Part shown: one piece after another, positions 54,424 through 63,359 of the stretch | How the letters are laid out: each line of letters opens with the position of its first letter | Position numbering within the stretch: the stretch's first letter is position 1 | Origin: Bacteroidia bacterium | Lineage (GTDB): Bacteria; Bacteroidota; Bacteroidia; Palsa-965 | Reading direction: 5' to 3' | Assembly: GCA_023151315.1 (NCBI GenBank) | Contig: JAKLJE010000009.1 | Coordinates: 1-64,000 of the forward strand | DNA length: 64,000 nt | Notes under the pieces: generated by a model | What the model was told of the DNA's origin: nothing | The model's database searches: none | Seen by the model: the letters and a program-made list of their open reading frames with translations, nothing else | Program-made: the position numbers and the translations under genes

Positions 54424-56319
54424 TTATCGCACAATCACTTTCTGTGCTTTTGACTTCGTACCGCTTTCATCTGTGATCATCAACAGATAAACGCCTGCAG
54501 TCAACTCCGAAGTGGAAATCTGCGCATTGTCAGCTGTTAAAGTCTGCGACAATACCGTTCTTCCGCTGAGGTCACACAAGTGCGCTGTGTATTTGATTCC
54601 GGAATTGAGCCCGGATATTGTGAAATAATCATCAGCAGGATTCGGATACACATTCACATTCTGCAACTCAGGTGATTCATTCACTCCTGAAAGATCATAC
54701 GGCTCGCCGAAAACAGGGCGCATCATCAGACTTCCCGAGTAAACAGAAGTGTACCAAACACCGGAAGTGTTGTAGTAGATTTTATCTTTCTGATCGTTCT
54801 CGAAATCCATTCCGAGATACAAACGATCTGAACCTTCCTGTTGCCAGCCAATGTAGAATGTTCCGCTCACCACAACAATTCCGCTATCGATCGTGTAAGT
54901 TTCAAAACGATTCGGAACATCAGCAGCATATGTTGGAGTTGCTCCGCGCTGCTGGTAGATGATGCTTCCCGGACCATTGGTTGCAGAATTGTGATTCCAC
55001 ACCGTCAATCGGAACTGACGATACACGAGATTGTCGATGTCAAGCACGGGGAGAAAATACATCTGAATTGCAGTCAATGTATCTGTAACCAAAGCAGGCA
55101 TATCAAAACGATACGCAAGCAAAGCTCCGGATCCATACAAACCGTAACCTACTTCGGCTGTTCCGTCGTCGTAAGCATACGCATTATACATTCGCTGGTA
55201 ATACGGTACCGTGTCAACAGGAGAATTCACTGCTGAACCTTTCTTCAGCATATGATTCACATAGTAATAACCTGTATCGGGAGCAGAGAACGGTGTGTAC
55301 GCGTAAGTAACCGGCGCATTGCTATGAGGAGCATAAGTGCTGTAGCCGTTTGTTCTGAACGGTGCGAGGTTTCCATCAGCACCACCGGAATATGTGTACA
55401 GCGGTGTAGGATTTCCCGGCAGGAAAACCTGATAAGAATAAGTTACGTTACGTGTAATCGTGTCGTTGTTACGGATGTAAGTTCTGATGTTCGACGCCAT
55501 GCTCGAAGCAGCATAATGTGAACCCGGCACCTGATGATAATCGTTGAACAACGAAGGCATGTTGTAAACGAAGAAAACATCGTTGATAAGTGTATCATCG
55601 AAAGTACGTTGCGGCTTGAAGAATACTTCATCGATATGCCAATGGTCGTTACTTCCGCATCCGGAAGCGTAATTACGGAAACGGAAACGGAATCCATCCA
55701 CAAAATAAATTGAAGTATCCAGTTTCACCATTGCCACATGGAAAGAAGTATCTGTTCCGTTTGGATTGTATCCCTCCATAAACCAAATCGTTTTCCAGAC
55801 TTCGCCCGATGTATTCCAAGCCGGAATATTCACCTGCAACTGCAAGGAATCTATCTGATTAGGTGCATAACCTTTGCCTTGAGCTTCCCACCAGAAGCTG
55901 AGATAAACGGAATCAGCAACGGTGTAACCGGAAAGATCAAAGTGGCGGCTTGTGAGCACATCACACAGCATAGAAGAATTCACTGATGCCAATTGATCGT
56001 ATGGCAATCCCAAAGGATCCAATCCGTCGAATGTGCAAACGCCAAGATTGATAGGTGCTGTAGCCCAACCGCGATTCACGTAAACGCCGGGATTGAGAGA
56101 CAAATCCCACATGGTGGTATCCGGACGACGCGAATCATACATGAAGTTATCGCGGAATCCGTTTGATGGCAACGCTACGGTATCAAGCACAACCGGCTGC
56201 TGATTATTACGCGCAGCATCGTTTGCGTAGAACGGCTGATATGTAAGCGGTCGCAGATTTTCCTGCGCCGACACTGCAGCTGCGAGACAAATTGCTCCGA
56301 CGAAAAATAATTTCTTCAT
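54424..56319 (-). CDS. T9SS type A cargo protein
   Basis: A 631-residue secreted protein. Signal peptide (about residues 1-19), a beta-rich body with a concanavalin-like segment ('HFDLSGYTVADSVYLSFWWEAQGKG'), and a type A sorting domain from about residue 555 ('VNVYPNPADDYFTISGL' ... 'GVYLLMITDESGTKSKAQKVIVR'). It probably reaches the cell surface. An ATG three codons upstream (56328) is also possible. It lies nine to eighteen bases after the PASTA gene, so the PASTA, Ddl and cargo genes may share a transcript. Confidence 0.88.
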   Translation of the reverse strand: MKKLFFVGAICLAAAVSAQENLRPLTYQPFYANDAARNNQQPVVLDTVALPSNGFRDNFMYDSRRPDTTMWDLSLNPGVYVNRGWATAPINLGVCTFDGLDPLGLPYDQLASVNSSMLCDVLTSRHFDLSGYTVADSVYLSFWWEAQGKGYAPNQIDSLQLQVNIPAWNTSGEVWKTIWFMEGYNPNGTDTSFHVAMVKLDTSIYFVDGFRFRFRNYASGCGSNDHWHIDEVFFKPQRTFDDTLINDVFFVYNMPSLFNDYHQVPGSHYAASSMASNIRTYIRNNDTITRNVTYSYQVFLPGNPTPLYTYSGGADGNLAPFRTNGYSTYAPHSNAPVTYAYTPFSAPDTGYYYVNHMLKKGSAVNSPVDTVPYYQRMYNAYAYDDGTAEVGYGLYGSGALLAYRFDMPALVTDTLTAIQMYFLPVLDIDNLVYRQFRLTVWNHNSATNGPGSIIYQQRGATPTYAADVPNRFETYTIDSGIVVVSGTFYIGWQQEGSDRLYLGMDFENDQKDKIYYNTSGVWYTSVYSGSLMMRPVFGEPYDLSGVNESPELQNVNVYPNPADDYFTISGLNSGIKYTAHLCDLSGRTVLSQTLTADNAQISTSELTAGVYLLMITDESGTKSKAQKVIVR

Positions 56320-56337
56320 GAATTTCATTCTAACATT

Positions 56338-57126
56338 TTACAGCGAGTCGCCCGACAGTTTTGCCTTGTCCATAGTGACGCGGATATCTATCGTTGAACC
56401 CGGGATTATTTTACGACCGGATCCGGGAGCGGGATTCTGATCATAAACGATTGCATTTAGTGTGTCTTTGATTCCTGCATCAGGAACTACGAGCCATTCG
56501 AGCTGCATGTCCATGAGTTTACCACGTGCCTGACGGAAAGTCAACCCGACAAGATTCGGTATACTCACATCAGCCGTGCTCTCATCTCCTTTACCGACTT
56601 TGAGCACAATGGTCTGACCTTTCTCGATAGGTGTTCCCGGTTCAATGCGTTTGCCATTGTACAATTGCTCCACAACAGCACCGCGATGCGGATCATCCAC
56701 TTCTTTGAACACGGCTTTCAATCCATAACCTTCACAAATGTATTGCGCCTGACGTTGCGACAAATCTTCAAGCTTAGGCATTGAAATGGTTGGCGGAACT
56801 ACTGCGGTGGTGTAGAGATACACCATGCGCCCCTGCTTCACTTTCGTGCCCGGAGCAGGATCCTGCGCATGAACAACACCTTTCGGCTGGTTCGGATCCC
56901 AAAGTGAATCTACGATCGTGTAGCGAATTGAATCGCCGGAGAAATCCTCCAGCGATACTGACTTTTTACCTACGAAATCCGGCACATTCACAAACTCATC
57001 GTGACGCGTGAATGAATTCATCCATCCAAAAAGTGCCCAGATAACGACAACGAGAATCACACCTGCAGCAATCATGCTGGTGATCAGCGGAAATCTCTTG
57101 ATAATACCAATGAAACTTTTCATCAC
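56338..57126 (-). CDS. PASTA-domain membrane protein
   Basis: A 262-residue protein with one N-terminal membrane helix (about residues 11-35) and three PASTA domains (about 45-112, 113-190, 193-258), e.g. 'NVPDFVGKKSV', 'SMPKLEDLSQRQAQYI' and 'SIPNLVGLTFRQARGKLMD'. PASTA domains bind muropeptides or beta-lactam-like ligands. No kinase or penicillin-binding domain is attached, which is usual for the Bacteroidota form. It starts two bases after the D-Ala-D-Ala ligase gene stops, which fits a role in cell-wall synthesis. Confidence 0.92.
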   Translation of the reverse strand: MMKSFIGIIKRFPLITSMIAAGVILVVVIWALFGWMNSFTRHDEFVNVPDFVGKKSVSLEDFSGDSIRYTIVDSLWDPNQPKGVVHAQDPAPGTKVKQGRMVYLYTTAVVPPTISMPKLEDLSQRQAQYICEGYGLKAVFKEVDDPHRGAVVEQLYNGKRIEPGTPIEKGQTIVLKVGKGDESTADVSIPNLVGLTFRQARGKLMDMQLEWLVVPDAGIKDTLNAIVYDQNPAPGSGRKIIPGSTIDIRVTMDKAKLSGDSL

Positions 57127-57128
57127 AA

Positions 57129-59822
57129 TTAAGCCGGCAATTTACTCTTCATTTCCTTACGTCGGAACGAGAAATCAAGAATCCGGTCAATAAAATCATA
57201 GGGTTTATAATCGTTGATTGCCGCCTGATGGAAAATGCAGGTAGCCGGAGTCATGCCCGGAAGTGAATTCACTTCGATAAATATCACTTCCACACGGTCA
57301 GGCGAATAGATTCTCACGAATGCGTCAATACGGGTATAACCCTGTATATTCAACAGACGTGCGGCAGCTCCTAAAGTTGCCTTCACCTGATCGGAAATCT
57401 TCTGGCGGTCAGAAGGATTACGGTCGTAGCGAGCCGGAGTGATGTTCTGCCCCTGCCCTGCCAGGAATTTCTCTTCCAGAGAAAGAACTTCTCCTTCAGA
57501 AAGTGCCTCTGAAGCTTCGAAAACCTCGTAATTGACATTACCTGATTCATCAAACTTGGTGAGCATTCCTCCCGTGATTTCCAGAAAATGCTTTGCATCC
57601 TTACGGCTGATTAATTCCTCAACCAGAAATACCCGTTTCAAAGGGAATTCTTCCTTTGGTTTAATCTTCAGAACAGCTGCAGCCGCGGCGTCCAGATCGT
57701 CCTGCTTTCTGAAAATCAATTTCACAAAAGCTTCGAGTTCTTCACGTGTTTTCACTTTGCGAACAGCGGAACTGCAACCATCGTCAACAGGCTTTGCAAT
57801 GAACGGCCAACCGATTTCAGTATCTATTTTACTTATGATAGCGTCCTTCTTCGCATTCCAGTCTTCTTCCGTAACGAGCATATGTCGCGCAACGAGGAAT
57901 CCGTTCTCACGAAGTATCTCATTGGTGAGGAATTTATCAATAGTAATCTCAGAACTTTTCTTGCCGGAACCATTGTATGGAATATTCAATGCGTCAAGTT
58001 TTTCCTGTACAGCACCATCTTCACCCGGACGACCGTGAAGTGCGATGAATACCGCATCCACATTTTCTTTTAGATCATCATATGACCAACGAACCGGCTG
58101 AGCAACAGCATTGGCATCAGAATAAAAACCGGTAATGAAAGAACAGCGCTCCATGATGCGTTTCACCACCGGATGCACTTTCCAATTCTCGATTTTTTCT
58201 TTGATGTCATCGGCATTATCCTTCAGCAAAACATTGATCGGAATCTGATACATGATATGATTCTCATGATCGCCGGTAAGGAATACAGGAACCGGCTGAT
58301 ATTTTGATGAAGAAGAAAGTTTCTCGTAGATATTTCTTCCGCTTTCCACTGAGATGTGTCGCTCCGATGAGTATCCGCCAAGCACAACTGCAACTTTGGT
58401 TTTCTTCGATGCGGAGCTTTTCGCCTGATGGATGGCATTCTCCAGCTTCTGCATTACATGATCGTAACGATGTCCGTTTTTGTCTGCAAGAATGCGCTGA
58501 CGCAGTGATGTTCTGATGATGTAAGTAAGAAACTGAGAAGGATTGAGTCCGATTTCTGCTGCCTGATGGAAGAAGAAAGAAGACGGCATCATTCCTGAAG
58601 TTGTATTCGGATCGTTGAGGAAAATAGTTCCGTCGGAAGAAATGAATCCGTCGATTCGTGCGTACACATCAAATGAAAGTGCTTCGAATAATCTCTCGCA
58701 TTCCTTGCGGATGGCTTCGATCTGAGGTTCGGGCAATTCGATAGGCGTGATCTTGCGGGAAAGTCCCGGAAGATACTTTGAACGGTAGTCGAACAGTTCC
58801 TTTCCTTTTCTGATTTCTGTCGGAGGAAGTGAAACCGGCACATTCTCCTCATCCTGAATTACGATGCAGGAGAATTCTTTCCCTTCTATGAATCCTTCAA
58901 TGAGAATTTCACTTTCAGCGTCGAGTGATTCAAGCACCACTTGCTTTGCTCCGGAAGAAAATTTAGCGTTGAGCTCATCAAGCAAATCGTCAGGATGTGA
59001 AAAGCGAACTCCATCTGCCAACACCGGAATTCCCACACCCTCGCGTATATCGGTTGTTACACGTACGAACTCAATGCGTTCCGTTTCATTCATAGAATTC
59101 CAACTGTCCGCATTGACTTTACGAATGAAAAAAGCCTTTTCAACAGCAGCAGAGAATGCTTGTTGATCTGCTTGCTGAACAATTGAAATTCCGATTGAAG
59201 ATCCCTGTGTTGCCGCTTTCACCACCAGCGGAAATCCGATCTCCGTCTTTGCCTTAGCAAAAACTTCTGAAGTTCCTTTTGCTTTCAGTTCAGCGCGAGA
59301 AAAACTGAAGAACGAAGGAGATGCAAAACCTGCTGCCTTCATCAGTTTCTTCTGCAAGGGTTTATCAATACCAATTGCCGACGGAAGTATTCCGGAACCC
59401 GAATACGGAATACCGTGAAATTCCAGAAGACCCTGAATTTTTCCGTCTTCTCCGAATGGTCCGTGCAGACAGAGAAATGCGAAATCAAAATGTTTGCTCA
59501 ATTCGTCGGAAGACAATGGAGTACCGAGAACGCCATTCATTTTTCCGATGAGAGCGTCATCCGGATTCAGCGACTCTGCGTATATCTGAAAATCGCCTTT
59601 TGTCGGCGGTACAAACTCCAATGGAGGATAGAAATCGCGAATGGAGCCTTTGTAAATATATTCCCACTTCAGGAGAATGAAATTGTTGAAGCTGTCCACG
59701 AAAACGGGAACTGCTTCGAACAAAGTTTTATCGAGATTGTCATAAACCGTTCGGCCGCCTGCAAATGAAATTTCACGTTCACGTGATGATCCGCCGAAAA
59801 TGATACCAATCCTTGTCTTCAT
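57129..59822 (-). CDS. ddl: Tandem-fused D-alanine-D-alanine ligase
   Basis: An 897-residue protein made of two complete Ddl-like ATP-grasp units (about 1-460 and 473-897). Unit one opens 'IGIIFGGSSREREIS' and has the loop 'KAATQGSSIGIS' (about 202) and 'DPNTTSGMMPSS' (about 404). Unit two opens 'VAVVLGGYSSERHIS' and has 'KPVDDGCSSAVR' (about 677) and 'EVNSLPGMTPAT' (about 852). The canonical pattern is KPxxxGSSxG and ExNTxPGMT, so each half departs from it at different sites. Normal Ddl is about 300-370 residues. It makes the D-Ala-D-Ala dipeptide for peptidoglycan. The start at 59822 follows a -7 box. Confidence 0.9.
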   Translation of the reverse strand: MKTRIGIIFGGSSREREISFAGGRTVYDNLDKTLFEAVPVFVDSFNNFILLKWEYIYKGSIRDFYPPLEFVPPTKGDFQIYAESLNPDDALIGKMNGVLGTPLSSDELSKHFDFAFLCLHGPFGEDGKIQGLLEFHGIPYSGSGILPSAIGIDKPLQKKLMKAAGFASPSFFSFSRAELKAKGTSEVFAKAKTEIGFPLVVKAATQGSSIGISIVQQADQQAFSAAVEKAFFIRKVNADSWNSMNETERIEFVRVTTDIREGVGIPVLADGVRFSHPDDLLDELNAKFSSGAKQVVLESLDAESEILIEGFIEGKEFSCIVIQDEENVPVSLPPTEIRKGKELFDYRSKYLPGLSRKITPIELPEPQIEAIRKECERLFEALSFDVYARIDGFISSDGTIFLNDPNTTSGMMPSSFFFHQAAEIGLNPSQFLTYIIRTSLRQRILADKNGHRYDHVMQKLENAIHQAKSSASKKTKVAVVLGGYSSERHISVESGRNIYEKLSSSSKYQPVPVFLTGDHENHIMYQIPINVLLKDNADDIKEKIENWKVHPVVKRIMERCSFITGFYSDANAVAQPVRWSYDDLKENVDAVFIALHGRPGEDGAVQEKLDALNIPYNGSGKKSSEITIDKFLTNEILRENGFLVARHMLVTEEDWNAKKDAIISKIDTEIGWPFIAKPVDDGCSSAVRKVKTREELEAFVKLIFRKQDDLDAAAAAVLKIKPKEEFPLKRVFLVEELISRKDAKHFLEITGGMLTKFDESGNVNYEVFEASEALSEGEVLSLEEKFLAGQGQNITPARYDRNPSDRQKISDQVKATLGAAARLLNIQGYTRIDAFVRIYSPDRVEVIFIEVNSLPGMTPATCIFHQAAINDYKPYDFIDRILDFSFRRKEMKSKLPA

Positions 59823-59829
59823 ATACAGA

Positions 59830-59837
59830 CAAAGATA
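59830..59837 (-). promoter_or_regulatory. Bacteroidota -7 promoter box (TATCTTTG)
   Basis: Minus-strand perfect TAnnTTTG match only seven bases before the ddl ATG at 59822. It implies an almost leaderless mRNA and rules against the longer in-frame start at 59882. Confidence 0.4.
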
Positions 59838-59919
59838 AGTCTTTGCCATTGGGGAAACCGGCCACGAAAGACGGGTTTTCAATAGGTGTTGTTAATAATC
59901 GAAGAAGTGTTGAAGAATG

Positions 59920-60510
59920 CTACGCGTACTGCGCCATAAAAGCGGCAAAAGCACGAAATGCGCGTCCACGATGGCTGATTGCGTTCTTGTCGGTCAATGA
60001 CATTTCAGCGAAAGTCTGTTCGCCGCCATCCGGAACAAAAACCGGATCATAACCGAAACCGTTTTCACCTTTCAGTTGTTCTGATATTCTGCCGTTTACA
60101 ATGCCTTCGAAGAGCTGCTGCTCATCTCCGTTGACAAAAGCGATTACCGTTCGGAAACGAGCCTTTCTGGAAGGTTTGCCTTTCAGTTCGCTGAGTAATT
60201 TATTGATGTTATCCGCATCGTTGCGCTGCGGACCTGCGTAACGGGCCGAAAATACCCCGGGCTCGCCATTGAGCGAATCCACTTCCAGGCCTGTATCATC
60301 TGCAAAAGAAGGCACACCTGTAAGGTTATAAATGGCGCGGGCTTTCATCAACGCATTCTCCTGCAAAGTCTCTCCGGTTTCTTCAAGATCTCCGTTTACA
60401 AGACCTTGAATGCCGCGGACAACCATCGATGGAGGAAGCAATGCATTCACTTCCTTAATCTTATTCTGATTTGCCGATGCGAAATATAATTCAGTCACTA
60501 CTTGATTCAA
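59920..60510 (-). CDS. rdgB: XTP/dITP diphosphatase (RdgB/HAM1)
   Basis: A 196-residue house-cleaning enzyme that hydrolyses ITP, dITP and XTP to monophosphates, preventing damage from deaminated purines. The signatures are 'FASANQNKIKEV' (N-terminal), 'PSFADDTGLEVDSL', 'FSARYAGPQRND', 'GFGYDPVFVP' and 'SHRGRAFRAF'. Length is typical. It overlaps the end of the wecE-like gene by four bases and probably shares its transcript, though the two have unrelated roles. Confidence 0.96.
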   Translation of the reverse strand: MNQVVTELYFASANQNKIKEVNALLPPSMVVRGIQGLVNGDLEETGETLQENALMKARAIYNLTGVPSFADDTGLEVDSLNGEPGVFSARYAGPQRNDADNINKLLSELKGKPSRKARFRTVIAFVNGDEQQLFEGIVNGRISEQLKGENGFGYDPVFVPDGGEQTFAEMSLTDKNAISHRGRAFRAFAAFMAQYA

Positions 60511-61646
60511 TTTGATTTAAAATATCTGATAATTGCATCACAAATCAAATCAACTCCATCATCACTCAGTTCGTAGAAAAGTGGCAAGCGTACAAGCGTG
60601 TCACCATAACGCTGTGCATTCGGTAAAACAATCCCAGGTGATTGTTGCATTCCGAACGGACTCGAGTGTAATGGTTGATAATGAAAGAGCACCTGTATTC
60701 CTTCTTGCTGCATCCAGCGAATAAACCGATCACGATCTGTTTTACTTTCGGTTATCATCCAGAACATATGTGCGTTGTTGGTACTGTGGTCCGGGATATG
60801 CGCAAGTTGCCATCTGTTTCCGATTCCCGCTGCATGTAATTGTTCATTATAGCGATTCCAAATGGCAATGCGGCGGTTTTGAATTGTTTCAAAATTTTCA
60901 AGTTGTGCACACAGAAAAGCAGCGGCCAGCTCACCCGCGGTGTATGAAGAACCGATATCAACCCAGGTATAACGGTCTGTTTTTCCTGATCTGAAATCAC
61001 TTCTGTTGGTTCCTTTGTCTCTGATCACTGCTGCACGCCGGGTAAACCGATCATCGTTAACGACAAGTAAGCCGCCTTCTCCACAAGTAACATTCTTTGT
61101 TTCATGAAATGAAAATGCAGCAATATCTCCTAATGTACCTGCAGCTTTGGTTTTATAAAAAGACCCGAGAGCTTGAGCAGCATCTTCTACAACATATGCA
61201 CCGACTTGATTTGCTAATGAACGGATTTCATCCATATCCGCAATTGTACCGGCATAATGCACCGGAACAATTACCTTGGTGCGCTCTGTTAAGACTGAAG
61301 CTATCGCTGTCGGATCAATATTCGGATGATCCTTGCCCGAATCAGCAAAAATAATTTTCGCTCCACGCAGTGCAAATGCATTGGCTGTTGAAACAAAAGT
61401 ATAAGACGGAACAATCACCTCATCACCTTCTTTTACGTTGAGTAAAAGTGCGGCTGCTTCCAAAGCGGCTGTACACGAAGGCATCAGGTATGAATTCCGG
61501 AAATTGGAAATTTCCTGCAATTTGAGAAGAGAACGCGTTGTAAAGACTCCGTCACCTGAAAGCTGACACAATGAAACAGCCTCCGCAATGTTGCGGATTT
61601 CATTACCACTTAAGTAAGGTTTATTAAAACCGATTCTGAAATCCAT
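60507..61646 (-). CDS. wecE: WecE-type dTDP-4-amino-4,6-dideoxygalactose transaminase
   Basis: A 379-residue DegT-family aminotransferase. It matches WecE/RffA more closely than generic members: 'FNKPYLSGNEIRNIAEAVSL', 'LMPSCTAALEAAALLL', 'SFTFVSTANAFALRGAK' type block ('PSYTFVSTANAFALRG'), the PLP lysine in 'SFHETKNVTCGEGG' (about residue 183) and 'IRDKGTNRSDF'. WecE makes dTDP-4-amino-4,6-dideoxygalactose (dTDP-Fuc4N), a precursor used in enterobacterial common antigen and other glycans. No dTDP-sugar dehydratase is seen in this window. It diverges from the sulfotransferase gene. Confidence 0.9.
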   Translation of the reverse strand: MDFRIGFNKPYLSGNEIRNIAEAVSLCQLSGDGVFTTRSLLKLQEISNFRNSYLMPSCTAALEAAALLLNVKEGDEVIVPSYTFVSTANAFALRGAKIIFADSGKDHPNIDPTAIASVLTERTKVIVPVHYAGTIADMDEIRSLANQVGAYVVEDAAQALGSFYKTKAAGTLGDIAAFSFHETKNVTCGEGGLLVVNDDRFTRRAAVIRDKGTNRSDFRSGKTDRYTWVDIGSSYTAGELAAAFLCAQLENFETIQNRRIAIWNRYNEQLHAAGIGNRWQLAHIPDHSTNNAHMFWMITESKTDRDRFIRWMQQEGIQVLFHYQPLHSSPFGMQQSPGIVLPNAQRYGDTLVRLPLFYELSDDGVDLICDAIIRYFKSN

Positions 61647-61770
61647 ATTTTCCGGAGTAGGCTGCAGCCGCTAAAATACAACGTCATCTCCAGTAAGCGA
61701 TTCAAATTCGACTAAATATTATTATCTTGTCCAACGAGAATAAGATCAATTTGTGACAACCGGAAGAAGT

Positions 61771-62667
61771 ATGGACCCCCGCCAGAAGATCAGGTTATTT
61801 ATTGCTGGCGCTCAGAAGTGCGGAACAACATCCCTGAAACATTATCTGGGAGAACACCCATCGATTATTACTCATCTCCAGAAAGAGTTTGCGTATTTCT
61901 ATGACGACGAAGAATTCAGAGGAGGTTGGAATGCAGCCATGGCTAAGTACTACGGCTTTCATTCAGAGAATACGGTTCGTGTAGCTAAAAATGCTGGCCT
62001 TTATGTGAAAGAAACGGCAGTACAAAGACTTTACGAACACAATCCGGAAAGTCACATTGTACTCCTTCTTCGTAATCCGGCTGACCGAGCTTATTCAGCA
62101 TACCAGATGGAAAAAAACTACGGACACATCTCTGAAGATTTTTCCGTCATTCGTCCGATGCTGAACCAACGTCCTGCGAATGACTGGCGTTACGAGTTCT
62201 TTATAAAAATGGGGATGTATTCCGATTACATCACTATGATGCGGAAGTACTTTCCGAAAGAACAATTCACCATTGTTTCATACGAGAGTCTGCACAAAGA
62301 ACCGGAAGCTGTTTGCAGCAAACTGTTTGAAATACTCGGAGTGGATAAATCATTCAAACCCGATATTTCAGTTCGTTACAACGTAACACACAAGATGCAT
62401 TCCTCTGCGTATGCCAAAATGGTTGCGAGATTACTCAAGAATGATAACCCTCTGAAAAAAGTTGCACGCCGACTGATGCCAAGAGGTCAGGATGTGAAAC
62501 TTGGAGAAATGCTTCGTAACGTTAATAAGTCTTCGACCAAACCGGAGAAAATATCCACTGATCTTCGTTGTCAGTTAGTTGAATTTTATCGCCCGTACAA
62601 TCAGCAGCTTAGCGAACTTACCGGTATCGATTTTTCTGCCTGGAATACTATGCCGGATAAATCATGA
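61771..62667 (+). CDS. PAPS-dependent sulfotransferase domain protein
   Basis: A 298-residue sulfotransferase. Residues near the start hold the 5'-phosphosulfate loop ('IAGAQKCGTTSLKHYLGEHP'), and 'VLLLRNPADRAYSAYQM' around residue 105 is the 3'-phosphate-binding motif. It would move sulfate from PAPS to a sugar or other hydroxyl. The ATG at 61771 was preferred over a GTG at 61753. It is followed by two methyltransferase genes with four-base overlaps, and a sugar aminotransferase gene diverges from it, so the target is likely a surface glycan. Confidence 0.9.
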   Translation: MDPRQKIRLFIAGAQKCGTTSLKHYLGEHPSIITHLQKEFAYFYDDEEFRGGWNAAMAKYYGFHSENTVRVAKNAGLYVKETAVQRLYEHNPESHIVLLLRNPADRAYSAYQMEKNYGHISEDFSVIRPMLNQRPANDWRYEFFIKMGMYSDYITMMRKYFPKEQFTIVSYESLHKEPEAVCSKLFEILGVDKSFKPDISVRYNVTHKMHSSAYAKMVARLLKNDNPLKKVARRLMPRGQDVKLGEMLRNVNKSSTKPEKISTDLRCQLVEFYRPYNQQLSELTGIDFSAWNTMPDKS

Positions 62668-63359
62668 GTCTGATAAAAAAAATAGGACTTCGCTTAGCCG
62701 GAGAAAGTGCAACAGGGATCAAGAGTTATTCTCAGTCCGGAGAAGATTGTATTCTCTGGTTCCTGAGCCAAGCTGCGGGTTTCAATAAACCATCCTATAT
62801 CGACATCGGTGCATTCGATCCGTTTCATATCAATAACACCGCGATGATGTATGAACGCGGCTGCCGTGGTATTAACATTGAACCGAATCAGATTCGCTAC
62901 AACGCGTTTGTCCGTCAACGTAAGGAGGATATTAATCTCAATGTTGCCGTTGCAGATCATTCCGGCACCGGCACTTTTTTTGAAATGTCGCAACCAACGC
63001 TTTCTACGATTCTGGAAGAAGAAGCGTTGCGACTTGAGTCGGGCGGTGCTGCAAGAATAAAGAGCAGAACTCCTATCACACTTGTAACGATGCAGGATAT
63101 TATCGATCAACATTGCGGCGGCAAGTTTCCGGAGATACTTTGCATTGACACGGAAGGACTCGAAGATTTGATTCTTGGTCAGCTTGCACAGATGAAATCA
63201 CATCCTGCAATAGTTTGTGCTGAATCTGTAGAATACGCCGGTGATAAATTCGGCAGAAAGAAAACAGAATTGATAGACCTGATGCGTAAAATGGATTACT
63301 CCGTTTACGCGGATACTTTCATCAACACCATATTCCTGAAAAACCAGTATTGGAAATGA
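62664..63359 (+). CDS. FkbM-family SAM methyltransferase
   Basis: A 231-residue methyltransferase. It shows 'SYIDIGAFDPFHINNTAMMYERGCRGINIEPN' type features (SAM-binding motif I and acidic residue), 'NVAVADHSGTGTFFEM' and 'PEILCIDTEGLEDLILGQL' with the late acidic motif. FkbM enzymes O-methylate sugars or natural products. It overlaps the sulfotransferase by four bases and the next methyltransferase by four bases, so it is within a coupled operon. Confidence 0.92.
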   Translation: MSLIKKIGLRLAGESATGIKSYSQSGEDCILWFLSQAAGFNKPSYIDIGAFDPFHINNTAMMYERGCRGINIEPNQIRYNAFVRQRKEDINLNVAVADHSGTGTFFEMSQPTLSTILEEEALRLESGGAARIKSRTPITLVTMQDIIDQHCGGKFPEILCIDTEGLEDLILGQLAQMKSHPAIVCAESVEYAGDKFGRKKTELIDLMRKMDYSVYADTFINTIFLKNQYWK

